Assembly (NCBI GenBank): GCA_021767885.1
Contig: JAASSM010000014.1
Coordinates: 1-12,029, forward strand
Length of the DNA: 12,029 nucleotides
Reading direction: 5' to 3'
Origin: a bacterium
GTDB taxonomy: Bacteria > Krumholzibacteriota > Krumholzibacteria > LZORAL124-64-63
Shown: positions 6,486 through 12,029 of the stretch, in pieces
Numbering within the stretch: the stretch's first letter is position 1
Layout of the letters: every line of letters begins with the position of its first letter
Program-made: the position numbers and the translations under genes
The notes under the pieces: model-generated
The model's database searches: none
What the model saw: only the letters and a program-made list of their open reading frames with translations
Told to the model about the DNA's origin: nothing

Positions 6486-8195
6486 TCAGTCGCTCGCGGC
6501 CTGGCCCGCGGCCGGAGCGGCGCCACCGCCGGCGCCGCGGCGGCCTGTCCCCGGCGCGGCCGTCCCGGCATCCAGGACGGATTCCAGCGCGCCGAGAAGC
6601 TCCTCGGCCTGGTAAGGCTTGTGCAGGAATTCCCCCCCCGCGAGCTCGCCGGAGACCTCGGCGGCGAGCCTGGCGGGCGGATGCCCGCTGCAGAAGACCA
6701 CACGCAGGCCCGGGTGCCGCTGACGGGCCCGTGTCCACACCGCCCAGCCATTGCGACCGGGCAGCATGACGTCCATGATCACGACGTCGCACCCGGCATC
6801 GGCGCGCTCGAGGAGCTCGGACGCGGCGAGGCCGTCCGCCACCGCCTCCACCGCGTGGCCCGCACTCCGCAGCACCGTGCCGGCGAACGCGCGGACGGCG
6901 GGATCGTCCTCCACCAGCAGCACGCGGGCGGACCGCGACATCCGGCCCGCCGACCCCGCCGCGCCGCGCAGGGCGAGCGTGCCCTCGGCCGGCAACCCCA
7001 CGTGGAAGGTGGTCCCGCGGCCCAGTTCGCTCTCGAGCCGCAGATAGCCGTGGTGTGCGGTGACGATGCCGTACACCGTGGACAGGCCGAGACCCGTGCC
7101 GCGGTCCACGTCCTTGGTGGTGAAGAAGGGCTCGAGGATCCGCTCCCTCAGCTCCGGGGGGATGCCCACGCCGGTGTCGGCCACGCTCAGCTCCACGAAC
7201 CGTCCGGGTGTGGGAGCGCCCACCATGCGCGCCGCCCGCCGGTCGAGGTCCACCACGCGCAACGCGATCTTGATCTCGCCGCCCTCGGGCATGGCGTCCC
7301 GGGCGTTGACCACCAGGTTGGTGAGCACCTGTTCCACCTGGGTGGCGTCCGCCACCACCGGGGGCAGCGTCGCGGACACCTCCACGTGGAGCTCGACGGT
7401 GGCGTCCACGAGGCGGCCGAGCAGCGTGGTCTGGTCGGTGATCAGCCCGGCCAGATCGCAGGCCTGCAGCCTGGGCTCGCTGTTCCGGCTGAAGGTGAGC
7501 AGACGGCTGACCACGTCGCGGGCCTGGCGTCCGGCGCGCAGGATGGCCTGGACCGATGCTCGAGAGGAGGCGTCGTGGTCCAGCGCACCGGCCAAGAGCT
7601 CGCCGTGGCCGAGCATCACCTGCAGACTGTTGTTGAAGTCGTGGGCCACGCCCGCCGCGAGCTGCCCCACGGCCTCCATCTTCTGCAAGCGCTGCATGCG
7701 CTCGGCCAGCTGGCGCTTCTCGGTGATGTCGCGGGCGGTCTGGACCACGCCCACGATGGTGCCATCATGGTCGCGGACGGGGGCGGCGCACAGGCGCAGG
7801 ATGGTGCCGTCACGGCACGCGACCACGCCCTCGGAGGCGTCGCCGGATGCGAGGACGCGGGGAACGGGGCAGCCCTCGCAGGGCCGCGGGCTGCCGGCGA
7901 TCGCCTGATGGCAGACGTCGCCGCGCCGCGTGGGGAATTGCGGGGCCCGGGCGCCGGATGCGCCGTCGGTCCAGTTGGTCCAGACCACGCGCATCTCGGT
8001 GTCCAGGTAGGTGACGTTATCGGAGATGCTCTCGAGCACCAGCTCGCGCTCGCGGCGCAGCGTGCTCATGGCCTGGGCGGCGGCGGCGAGCCGGGATCGG
8101 GACTGCAGCACCACCGCCACGGCCAGGCCGGTGGCCCCGCCGCCGGCGACCGCCAGCAGGCCGAACAGCCAGATCGGAACGTCCACGGTACTCAA
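6486..8195 (-). CDS. Hybrid sensor histidine kinase (membrane helix, PAS, HisKA, HATPase, receiver)
   Basis: A 569-aa membrane-tethered two-component kinase that phosphorylates itself and then its own receiver. The TTG at 8195 is preferred because AGAAGGGGA lies about 9 nt upstream; the next GTG, 9 nt inside, would be too far from it. A membrane helix spans about residues 8-30, followed by a short helical linker and a PAS domain (about 50-165). The PAS domain carries Cys95-x10-Cys106-x2-Cys109, a pattern that could bind metal or sense redox. The phospho-accepting His185 is in GVAHDFNN. The ATPase boxes are NLVVNARDAM (N box, 293-302), DTGVGIP (from 340) and GTGLGL (366-371). The receiver has acidic Asp430/Asp431, phospho-acceptor Asp475 (VVIMDVMLPG) and Lys526 (HKPY). 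The tail after about residue 543 is Gly/Ala/Pro-rich. No output domain or adjacent response regulator is seen, so the phosphate probably passes to a distant partner. Coding bases 6632-6639 form a G8 tract just before Lys526. Confidence 0.93.
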   Translation of the reverse strand: MSTVDVPIWLFGLLAVAGGGATGLAVAVVLQSRSRLAAAAQAMSTLRRERELVLESISDNVTYLDTEMRVVWTNWTDGASGARAPQFPTRRGDVCHQAIAGSPRPCEGCPVPRVLASGDASEGVVACRDGTILRLCAAPVRDHDGTIVGVVQTARDITEKRQLAERMQRLQKMEAVGQLAAGVAHDFNNSLQVMLGHGELLAGALDHDASSRASVQAILRAGRQARDVVSRLLTFSRNSEPRLQACDLAGLITDQTTLLGRLVDATVELHVEVSATLPPVVADATQVEQVLTNLVVNARDAMPEGGEIKIALRVVDLDRRAARMVGAPTPGRFVELSVADTGVGIPPELRERILEPFFTTKDVDRGTGLGLSTVYGIVTAHHGYLRLESELGRGTTFHVGLPAEGTLALRGAAGSAGRMSRSARVLLVEDDPAVRAFAGTVLRSAGHAVEAVADGLAASELLERADAGCDVVIMDVMLPGRNGWAVWTRARQRHPGLRVVFCSGHPPARLAAEVSGELAGGEFLHKPYQAEELLGALESVLDAGTAAPGTGRRGAGGGAAPAAGQAASD

Positions 8196-8269
8196 TGGTC
8201 GCGTCCCCTTCTCCCGCGGGGAACGGTCATGCGGATCGGGATATCGTGCGGGGTCGTGATGTCCGGGCG

Positions 8270-8298
8270 ATTCTACCGCGGCGGCGTCCGCGAGTAAA
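8270..8298 (-). promoter_or_regulatory. Strong sigma-70-type promoter for the histidine kinase
   Basis: On the minus strand TTTACT (8298-8293), a 17-nt spacer and TAGAAT (8275-8270) make a near-consensus promoter, with five of six matches at -10. The start of transcription would fall near 8263, giving a leader of roughly 67 nt before the TTG start. Directly upstream is an AT-rich stretch (about 8299-8335, including a T-run read on the minus strand), which could act as an UP element. This is the best promoter match in the window. Confidence 0.6.
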
Positions 8299-8337
8299 GA
8301 AAAAGCGGATGAGATAGTGGAAAGTTCTTTAGCGTCG

Positions 8338-8389
8338 CCCCGAAATCTCCGGGGTGGCGCGGAGAGCCCGCACCGCCCCGGATCGGGCT
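8338..8389 (-). terminator. Candidate hairpins after the proline dehydrogenase stop
   Basis: Two small inverted repeats follow the stop at 8397 when read on the minus strand. The first is AGCCCG/CGGGCT (8389-8384 with 8370-8365; 13-nt loop). The second is CCCCG/CGGGG (8354-8350 with 8342-8338; 7-nt loop). Neither is followed at once by a T-run. They sit before the histidine kinase promoter and may end the proline dehydrogenase transcript. Confidence 0.3.
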
Positions 8390-8396
8390 GATCCCT

Positions 8397-9302
8397 CTAC
8401 TGTCCCGTCAGGACGGCCCGGGCGATCATCCCGGCCATGGCCGGATTCTCCTTCAGGCGACGCGAGGAGTAGCCGTACCAGTCCTCGCCGAACGGCACGT
8501 AGACCCGCAGGTGGTGGCCATCGGCCAGGATCTGCCGCCGCATCTTCTCCTTCACGCCCAGGAGCATCTGGAACTCGTACTGGTCGGGGGTCAGGCCGTT
8601 GGCGCGGATCACCTCGTAGGCGTCGTCGACGAGGGGGTCGTCGTGGGTGGCGATGCCGCAGTAGCATCCGTTCTCCAGGATCAGCCGCAGCAGGCGCTTG
8701 AAGCTGTCGCGGATGGCCTCGCGGTCGGTCCAGGCCAGGTCGCGGGGCTCCTTGTAGATGCCCTTGCACAGCCGGATGGAGGGGCGGTACTCGAGATGGT
8801 CGCGCACGTCCTGCTCGGTGCGCCGGAGCATGGACTGCAGGACGATGCCCACGCGGTCGAACCCGTCCTCGCGCAGGCGCCGGTAGACCTTCAGCGTGGC
8901 GTCCGTGTAGGGCGTGTTCTCCATGTCGATGCGCATGAAGATGCCCAGGTCGCGCGCCTTGATGGCCAGCTCTTGGATGTTCTCGTGGGCGAACTGCTCG
9001 TCGATGCCCAGGCCCAGGCTGGTGGGCTTGACCGACAGGCCGGCCACGGCGTGCAGGCCATGGGCGTCGATGGCGGTGAGCACCTCGGAGCTATCCTGCT
9101 TCTCCTTGAGCGCCCGCTCCTTGCTATCCACGAACTCGCCCAGCACGTCGATGGTGGCCCAGGCCCCCTCCTCGGCGTGGAGCTGCTGCGTGGTGGCGAT
9201 GGCGTCGGAGAGGAAGTCGCCCGCGATGTAGCGCATGGAGATCTTGCGGACGATGGGCCTGGGAACCAGGGGCAGGGCGGCCACGATGAGGTTGTTGAGC
9301 AT
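8397..9302 (-). CDS. Proline dehydrogenase, monofunctional (FAD-dependent)
   Basis: A 301-aa flavoenzyme that oxidises proline to pyrroline-5-carboxylate, the first step of proline catabolism, passing electrons to the quinone pool. The length matches monofunctional bacterial enzymes of about 300 aa (PutB type) and not the large PutA fusion; no P5C dehydrogenase domain is present. Family motifs are all in place along the barrel: RIDMEN with Asp126, GIVLQSMLRRTEQD, RLCKGIYKEP with Lys180 and Lys184, IATHDD, YEFQMLLGVKE, and VYVPFGEDWYGY before Arg281-Arg282 (SSRRLKENP), the arginine pair that holds the proline carboxylate. The ATG at 9302 has only a weak AGAAG some 12 nt upstream, but the protein start matches the family. 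A P5C dehydrogenase must be encoded elsewhere. Its own promoter lies in the 131-bp gap after the PAS gene. Confidence 0.95.
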   Translation of the reverse strand: MLNNLIVAALPLVPRPIVRKISMRYIAGDFLSDAIATTQQLHAEEGAWATIDVLGEFVDSKERALKEKQDSSEVLTAIDAHGLHAVAGLSVKPTSLGLGIDEQFAHENIQELAIKARDLGIFMRIDMENTPYTDATLKVYRRLREDGFDRVGIVLQSMLRRTEQDVRDHLEYRPSIRLCKGIYKEPRDLAWTDREAIRDSFKRLLRLILENGCYCGIATHDDPLVDDAYEVIRANGLTPDQYEFQMLLGVKEKMRRQILADGHHLRVYVPFGEDWYGYSSRRLKENPAMAGMIARAVLTGQ

Positions 9303-9380
9303 GGACGACACCACTTCTTGCGGAAGGTCCAGGGCAGTCGGTCCGGGAAGCCTGGGAACAGGACAGGCCGGGCCGGTCGA

Positions 9381-9418
9381 CGGGGCAAATATGGCAGCCG
9401 GGCGCGGGCGGGGCAAAT
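9381..9418. repeat. Direct repeat CGGGGCAAAT x2 overlapping the proline dehydrogenase promoter
   Basis: CGGGGCAAAT occurs at 9381-9390 and again at 9409-9418, a 28-bp offset; both copies are followed by a near-identical ATGG. On the minus strand each reads ATTTGCCCCG. One copy covers the candidate -35 element and the other overlaps the -10 element. This is the arrangement expected of two sites for a regulator of the proline dehydrogenase gene. An 18-nt GC-rich stretch separates them. Confidence 0.5.
9388..9416 (-). promoter_or_regulatory. Candidate promoter for proline dehydrogenase
   Basis: On the minus strand TTGCCC (9416-9411), a 17-nt spacer and CATATT (9393-9388) match consensus at four of six bases each. 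The start would be about 80 nt upstream of the ATG at 9302. The elements lie inside the paired ATTTGCCCCG repeats. This promoter would uncouple proline dehydrogenase from the PAS gene upstream. Confidence 0.4.
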
Positions 9419-9433
9419 GATGGAAATGGTCGT

Positions 9434-10039
9434 TCAGGCGCTCTGGACGCCCTCGGGATAGTAGTGCTCCAGGCAGTTCTGGCAGAAGGAGTGGCTGACG
9501 TTCAGGTGGCGCTCGGCCACGAGTTCGGGAACCCAGTCCCAGGTATTCGGCGCCACCTGGTTCTGCACCTTGCGGCAATGGCAGCACTGGATGATCAGGC
9601 CGTCGTCGGTCAGGTGCGCATCGCTCACCGGCAACGGCTTCAGGCCCACCGGCCCCTCGAACGCCAGGTGGTTGCTGATCACCAGGCCCCCGTGATCGGG
9701 CAGCGGGTAGGCGGACAGCCGGAAGCGGCGGAAGACCGCTGGCGAGGAGCACTCGTAGTCCTGGTGGAAGGGGGTGCCCCGGCTCATGGCGTCGAGGTAG
9801 GCCTGGACATAGAAGTTCCGCGCCGGGGGATCCATGCTCGCGAAGAGCGGGCAGCCGATGGCGTGCTCCTGGGCCACCTGGGGATGGCCATTGTGTCGGC
9901 CGAACTCGAGATACGCGGTGTTGACGCCACGGATCACGAAGTCGTGGTCCACCACGTAGGTGGGGTCGGCGCTGGCCTCGATGGCGTCCAGATCGAGATG
10001 GGCGATCCGCCGCCGGAACGCGGGATCGATGAGGATCAT
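9434..10039 (-). CDS. Small cytoplasmic PAS-domain protein with CxxC...CxxC C-terminal motif
   Basis: A 201-aa soluble protein; the ATG at 10039 follows AAGGA with an 8-nt gap. Residues about 15-125 look like a PAS sensor fold (EASADPTYVVDHDFVIRGVN, then AYLEFGRHNG). The C-terminal part has Cys152-x2-Cys155 (QCCHCRKV) and Cys186-x2-Cys189 (FCQNCLEHYYPE) around a Trp-containing segment (NTWDWVPELV) and a SHSFC motif. From memory, this four-cysteine block with SHxxCxxCxxxYYP occurs next to PAS domains and in signalling proteins, and probably binds zinc or another metal. There is no kinase, cyclase or DNA-binding domain, so it may act through a partner or report metal or redox state. It lies upstream of proline dehydrogenase on the same strand with a 131-bp gap, and it diverges from the secreted-module genes. 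Function is inferred only at the level of domains. Confidence 0.8.
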   Translation of the reverse strand: MILIDPAFRRRIAHLDLDAIEASADPTYVVDHDFVIRGVNTAYLEFGRHNGHPQVAQEHAIGCPLFASMDPPARNFYVQAYLDAMSRGTPFHQDYECSSPAVFRRFRLSAYPLPDHGGLVISNHLAFEGPVGLKPLPVSDAHLTDDGLIIQCCHCRKVQNQVAPNTWDWVPELVAERHLNVSHSFCQNCLEHYYPEGVQSA

Positions 10040-10087
10040 GCCTGGTGTCCTTCCGGACCGCGCCGGGGCGGGCGCGGGCCTGTGAAG

Positions 10088-10116
10088 ATGTTGACAGGAA
10101 CTGGTCGTGGTTGCAA
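10088..10116 (-). promoter_or_regulatory. Candidate promoter for the PAS gene
   Basis: On the minus strand TTGCAA (10116-10111), a 17-nt spacer and CAACAT (10093-10088) give a modest -35/-10 pair. It is about 50 nt upstream of the ATG at 10039, within the divergent spacer shared with the secreted-protein gene at 10203. The -10 match is only three of six, so this is tentative. Confidence 0.3.
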
Positions 10117-10150
10117 GGCCGAACCGCACGCCCCCGTCGCGCGTCGGGGC

Positions 10151-10180
10151 TTGACCTGAATGGCGGTATTCGTCTACCCT
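10151..10180 (+). promoter_or_regulatory. Candidate promoter for the secreted module genes
   Basis: TTGACC (10151-10156), an 18-nt spacer and TACCCT (10175-10180) lie just upstream of the GGAGGAG ribosome site and GTG start at 10203. The -35 matches TTGACA at five of six bases. The same TACCCT element is seen in the candidate promoter at 5207-5212. The leader would be only about 16 nt long. Confidence 0.4.
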
Positions 10181-10202
10181 CCACCCGGGAGGAGGACACC
10201 CC

Positions 10203-10781
10203 GTGGCTGGACATGCGTTTCCCCGAGCAGCGTGGGCGATCGCGGCCCTGCTGGGCTGTGCGATGGCCGGCGGCACCGGCGCGCAGGACCTCGAGCTCGG
10301 CCTCACGCCATCGGTGGCGGGCGAGAGCGGCGCGGTCCGTCAGATCGGCGCCCGGATCGATGCCGAGGACGGTCTCGATGGCTGGGATCTGCCCGAGCCG
10401 CCCGCGCCCCCGGGTGGGTGCCCGCTGGCCGCGCTGGTCATGCCGGACGGCTCCGGCCCCCTCCCCAACGCCTGGCGGCACGACTACCGGAGCCTCGACA
10501 CGCTGATCGAGCAGGAGTCCCTGATCTGGGAGCTCCGGATCTGCGCGCAGGCCGGGCCCATGACCGTGACGCTGGCCATCGTGGAGATCGGGGCATACCC
10601 GGCAGACTTCCAGCTCTGGGTCCACGACCTCCAGGGCGGCAGCGCGCAGGTCATGGTCCCCGGCACGCTGGACCTGGAAATGACCGGCCTCGAGACGACG
10701 ATCCAGCTCGAGGTCCTCGTGGGAGGAGGGATGAGTACCGAGAGCACCAGCTGGAGTGCGCTGAGGTCGCTTTACCGCTGA
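10203..10781 (+). CDS. Secreted single-module protein with DGLD...LPEPP motif
   Basis: A 192-aa exported protein of unknown function. The GTG at 10203 follows GGAGGAG with an 8-nt gap and opens a signal peptide (hydrophobic 9-22, likely cleavage after TGA27). LLGC at 16-19 faintly resembles a lipobox, but the Leu at -2 is unusual, so I favour a soluble or surface-attached product. The mature part (about 165 aa) is one copy of the module found in the next gene: an A-x-D-G-L-D start at residues 54-59, Asp62 and LPEPPAPP, then alternating hydrophobic and polar residues suggesting a beta-sandwich, with LIWELRICA and FQLWVHD blocks. Two mature cysteines (in GGCPLA and RICAQ) could form a disulfide. 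It has no C-terminal sorting domain that I can see. It lies 130 bp upstream of the larger gene on the same strand and is probably co-expressed with it. Confidence 0.8.
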   Translation: MAGHAFPRAAWAIAALLGCAMAGGTGAQDLELGLTPSVAGESGAVRQIGARIDAEDGLDGWDLPEPPAPPGGCPLAALVMPDGSGPLPNAWRHDYRSLDTLIEQESLIWELRICAQAGPMTVTLAIVEIGAYPADFQLWVHDLQGGSAQVMVPGTLDLEMTGLETTIQLEVLVGGGMSTESTSWSALRSLYR

Positions 10782-10783
10782 GG

Positions 10784-10796
10784 CCTGGCGGCCAGG
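10784..10796 (+). terminator. Small hairpin after the single-module gene (weak terminator or attenuator)
   Basis: CCTGG (10784-10788) and CCAGG (10792-10796) pair around a 3-nt loop, three bases after the stop codon at 10781. The stem is short and has no T-run, so full termination is doubtful. It could lower read-through into the next gene, for which I see no convincing separate promoter in the 130-bp gap. Confidence 0.2.
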
Positions 10797-10911
10797 AGAT
10801 CCACCGCTGGCGGCAGGATCCCGGGAGCCAGGTCCTCGCCGGCGGACCGGTGCGAGCTGGAATGACCGACCACGGTTCGCCCGGGCATCTCATGACAAGG
10901 GGGAATCTCGC

Positions 10912-12029
10912 ATGACACGCAACGCCACCATCCCGATCGCACTGGCCCTCGCGATCCTCGCCAGTGCGGGCCAGGCCCAGCCGCGGCTGGGGATCTTCTT
11001 CGACGACCAGGAATTCACCCCGCAGACCACGAACTTCGATCCGGCACCGAGCACCCCGTTCCAGGCCCACGTGGTGATGATCGACGCGGGGTTCTCCTTC
11101 CTCGGCGGCTACGAGTGCGGCATCGCCGAGAACAGCGGCGGACTCGTCCTCGTCACCGGAGTGGCGTGGCCGAACAACGGCCTGAACTTCGGCGACGAGC
11201 TCAATCACCTCGTCGGCTTCGGAACGCCCGTCCCGGTGAACGTCGGCGGGACCGTGGTCGCGACCATGATCATGATGCACGTCACGGGTGAGGATCCGGT
11301 GGAGTTCACCATGGGCCAGGCGACGCCGCCGAGCATCCCCGGGCACGAGGGCCCCGTGGTCGCCGATGGCCTGGACCCGGACATCCTGATCCCCGGCCGG
11401 ACGATCACCGGCGCCGTCAATGGACCGGTGGCCACGCTCCATGACGACGGCATCTGGTTCCCCTGGCCCGTGGAGTTCGACCTGCAGATCACGCTCGATG
11501 GCCAGGAGTCCGTCCGGGCCGCGGCGATGGACGGCGCCACCGACGGCTACGACCAGGGTCTCGACCAGCCGGCGGACGGCGACGCCCGGATCCGTTTTCC
11601 GCGCCCCGGGTGGAACGTGCCCGGCATCGCGGACTTCGACCAGGATGTCCGCAGTCCCTACGACACGGAGGCCAGCTCGAAGACCTGGACCATCACCGTC
11701 GAGACCGAGGTGGCGGACCCGCAGAACCCCCGCCTGGTCCACCTGGAGTCGACGTCGCCCACCTTGCCCCCGGACGCCGACATCAACCTCTACGACCGGA
11801 CGGCCGGGGTGACCATTCCCCTGCCCGTCGGCGGCGCGTACGAGTACGTGGCGTATGCCACGGAGGTCCGGACGCTCGACCTCTTCGTCGGCCAGATGAA
11901 CTTCCCGGAGGTCATCGACGTCGGTGTCGACGCCTATCTGGGGAACCGCTCGGACACGGGCAACCGCGCCCGGACGGCGGCGGGAGCGTCGGACGGCTGG
12001 GACGGCGCCCATGACGTCCCCGAGCCGTC
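10912..12029 (+). CDS. Partial gene: secreted multi-domain protein with repeated DG[YW]D modules
   Basis: The first 372 codons of a gene that runs off the right edge with no stop. The ATG at 10912 follows AAGGGGG with an 8-nt gap and opens a signal peptide (likely cleavage after GQA22). Residues about 24-170 form a first beta-rich domain: LGIFFDDQEF at the start, GYECGIAENSGGLVLVTG, then GFGTPVPV and TMGQATPP. A module starts near residue 195 with an A-x-D-G-Y-D motif (Asp211-Asp214), followed by FPRPGW, a D-x-R strand, TWTITVET and INLYDRT. A second copy begins near residue 345 with DGWD (Asp361-Asp364) and DVPEP, exactly 150 residues on, and is cut by the window edge. The same module makes up the whole protein encoded just upstream. 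The role is unknown; the design suggests a cell-surface or secreted structural or adhesive protein. A C-terminal secretion or anchoring domain may lie beyond the window. Confidence 0.8.
   Translation, partial: MTRNATIPIALALAILASAGQAQPRLGIFFDDQEFTPQTTNFDPAPSTPFQAHVVMIDAGFSFLGGYECGIAENSGGLVLVTGVAWPNNGLNFGDELNHLVGFGTPVPVNVGGTVVATMIMMHVTGEDPVEFTMGQATPPSIPGHEGPVVADGLDPDILIPGRTITGAVNGPVATLHDDGIWFPWPVEFDLQITLDGQESVRAAAMDGATDGYDQGLDQPADGDARIRFPRPGWNVPGIADFDQDVRSPYDTEASSKTWTITVETEVADPQNPRLVHLESTSPTLPPDADINLYDRTAGVTIPLPVGGAYEYVAYATEVRTLDLFVGQMNFPEVIDVGVDAYLGNRSDTGNRARTAAGASDGWDGAHDVPEP

Noticed and set aside
6621..8297. 558-codon plus-strand frame over the histidine kinase
   Set aside because: Antisense shadow; the minus strand encodes all kinase and receiver motifs.
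8296..8306. T-run on the minus strand as the terminator of proline dehydrogenase
   Set aside because: No GC stem lies directly before it, and it fits better as AT-rich DNA upstream of the histidine kinase promoter.
10248..10262. Lipobox LLGC in the single-module protein
   Set aside because: Leu at -2 departs from the usual pattern and a standard cleavage site (TGA, residue 27) is present; lipoprotein status is possible but unsupported.
9303..10625. 441-codon upstream extension of proline dehydrogenase
   Set aside because: It runs through the PAS gene in another frame and through its promoter region. The family start is at 9302.
10651..12012. 453-codon minus-strand frame over the secreted multi-module gene
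   Set aside because: The plus frame has a signal peptide, a ribosome site and repeated modules. The minus translation is low in complexity without motifs.
1..12029. CRISPR arrays, tRNA or rRNA genes, insertion sequences, phage or toxin-antitoxin genes
   Set aside because: None seen: no regularly spaced repeats, no tRNA-like cloverleaf noticed by eye, no transposase or integrase motifs. A covariance-model scan would be needed to exclude small RNAs.

Overview
The window is a GC-rich (roughly 70% or more) bacterial chromosomal segment with dense genes and almost no AT-rich sequence outside a few intergenic patches. Export signals on several products, a membrane-anchored hybrid histidine kinase and a membrane glycosyltransferase suggest a Gram-negative-type cell. 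The last gene has an N-terminal domain opening with LGIFFDD and repeated modules carrying an A-x-D-G-[YLW]-D ... D-x-P motif. From memory this style resembles secreted proteins of high-GC FCB-related lineages such as Krumholzibacteriota or Eisenbacteria. That placement is inference, not proof. No tRNA, rRNA, CRISPR array, insertion sequence, phage gene or origin was seen.

Layout, left to right. (1) A partial minus-strand gene for a membrane-anchored protein (1-204) diverges from a secreted S9 peptidase of the glutamyl-endopeptidase type (398-2848). (2) That peptidase converges on a second, distantly related secreted S9 peptidase of the acylaminoacyl-peptidase type (2954-5056, minus). A perfect 13-bp inverted repeat lies between their ends. 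(3) A membrane GT2 glycosyltransferase (5304-6443, plus) diverges from the second peptidase and converges on a hybrid histidine kinase (6486-8195, minus). (4) Upstream of the kinase on the same strand lie a monofunctional proline dehydrogenase (8397-9302) and a small PAS protein with a CxxC...CxxC tail (9434-10039). Each of these three minus-strand genes has its own plausible promoter, so they are probably separate transcription units. (5) Diverging from the PAS gene are two co-directional secreted proteins, a 192-aa single-module protein (10203-10781) and a longer multi-module protein that runs off the right edge (10912-12029). They share a repeated domain.

The genes look like a mosaic of ordinary functions rather than one pathway: extracytoplasmic peptide breakdown (two S9 peptidases), proline catabolism, redox- or metal-type sensing (two cysteine-bearing PAS proteins), cell-surface glycan synthesis, and secreted repeat-domain proteins. 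Peptide breakdown could feed proline to the dehydrogenase, but nothing in the sequence ties these genes into one regulon. I found no clear new defence, mobile or biosynthetic system. The most interesting items are the secreted repeat-module pair, a direct repeat lying on the proline dehydrogenase promoter, the two cysteine-bearing PAS proteins, the G8 tract in the receiver domain of the kinase, and the leader elements before the glycosyltransferase. Five of the nine genes begin at GTG or TTG by my start calls.
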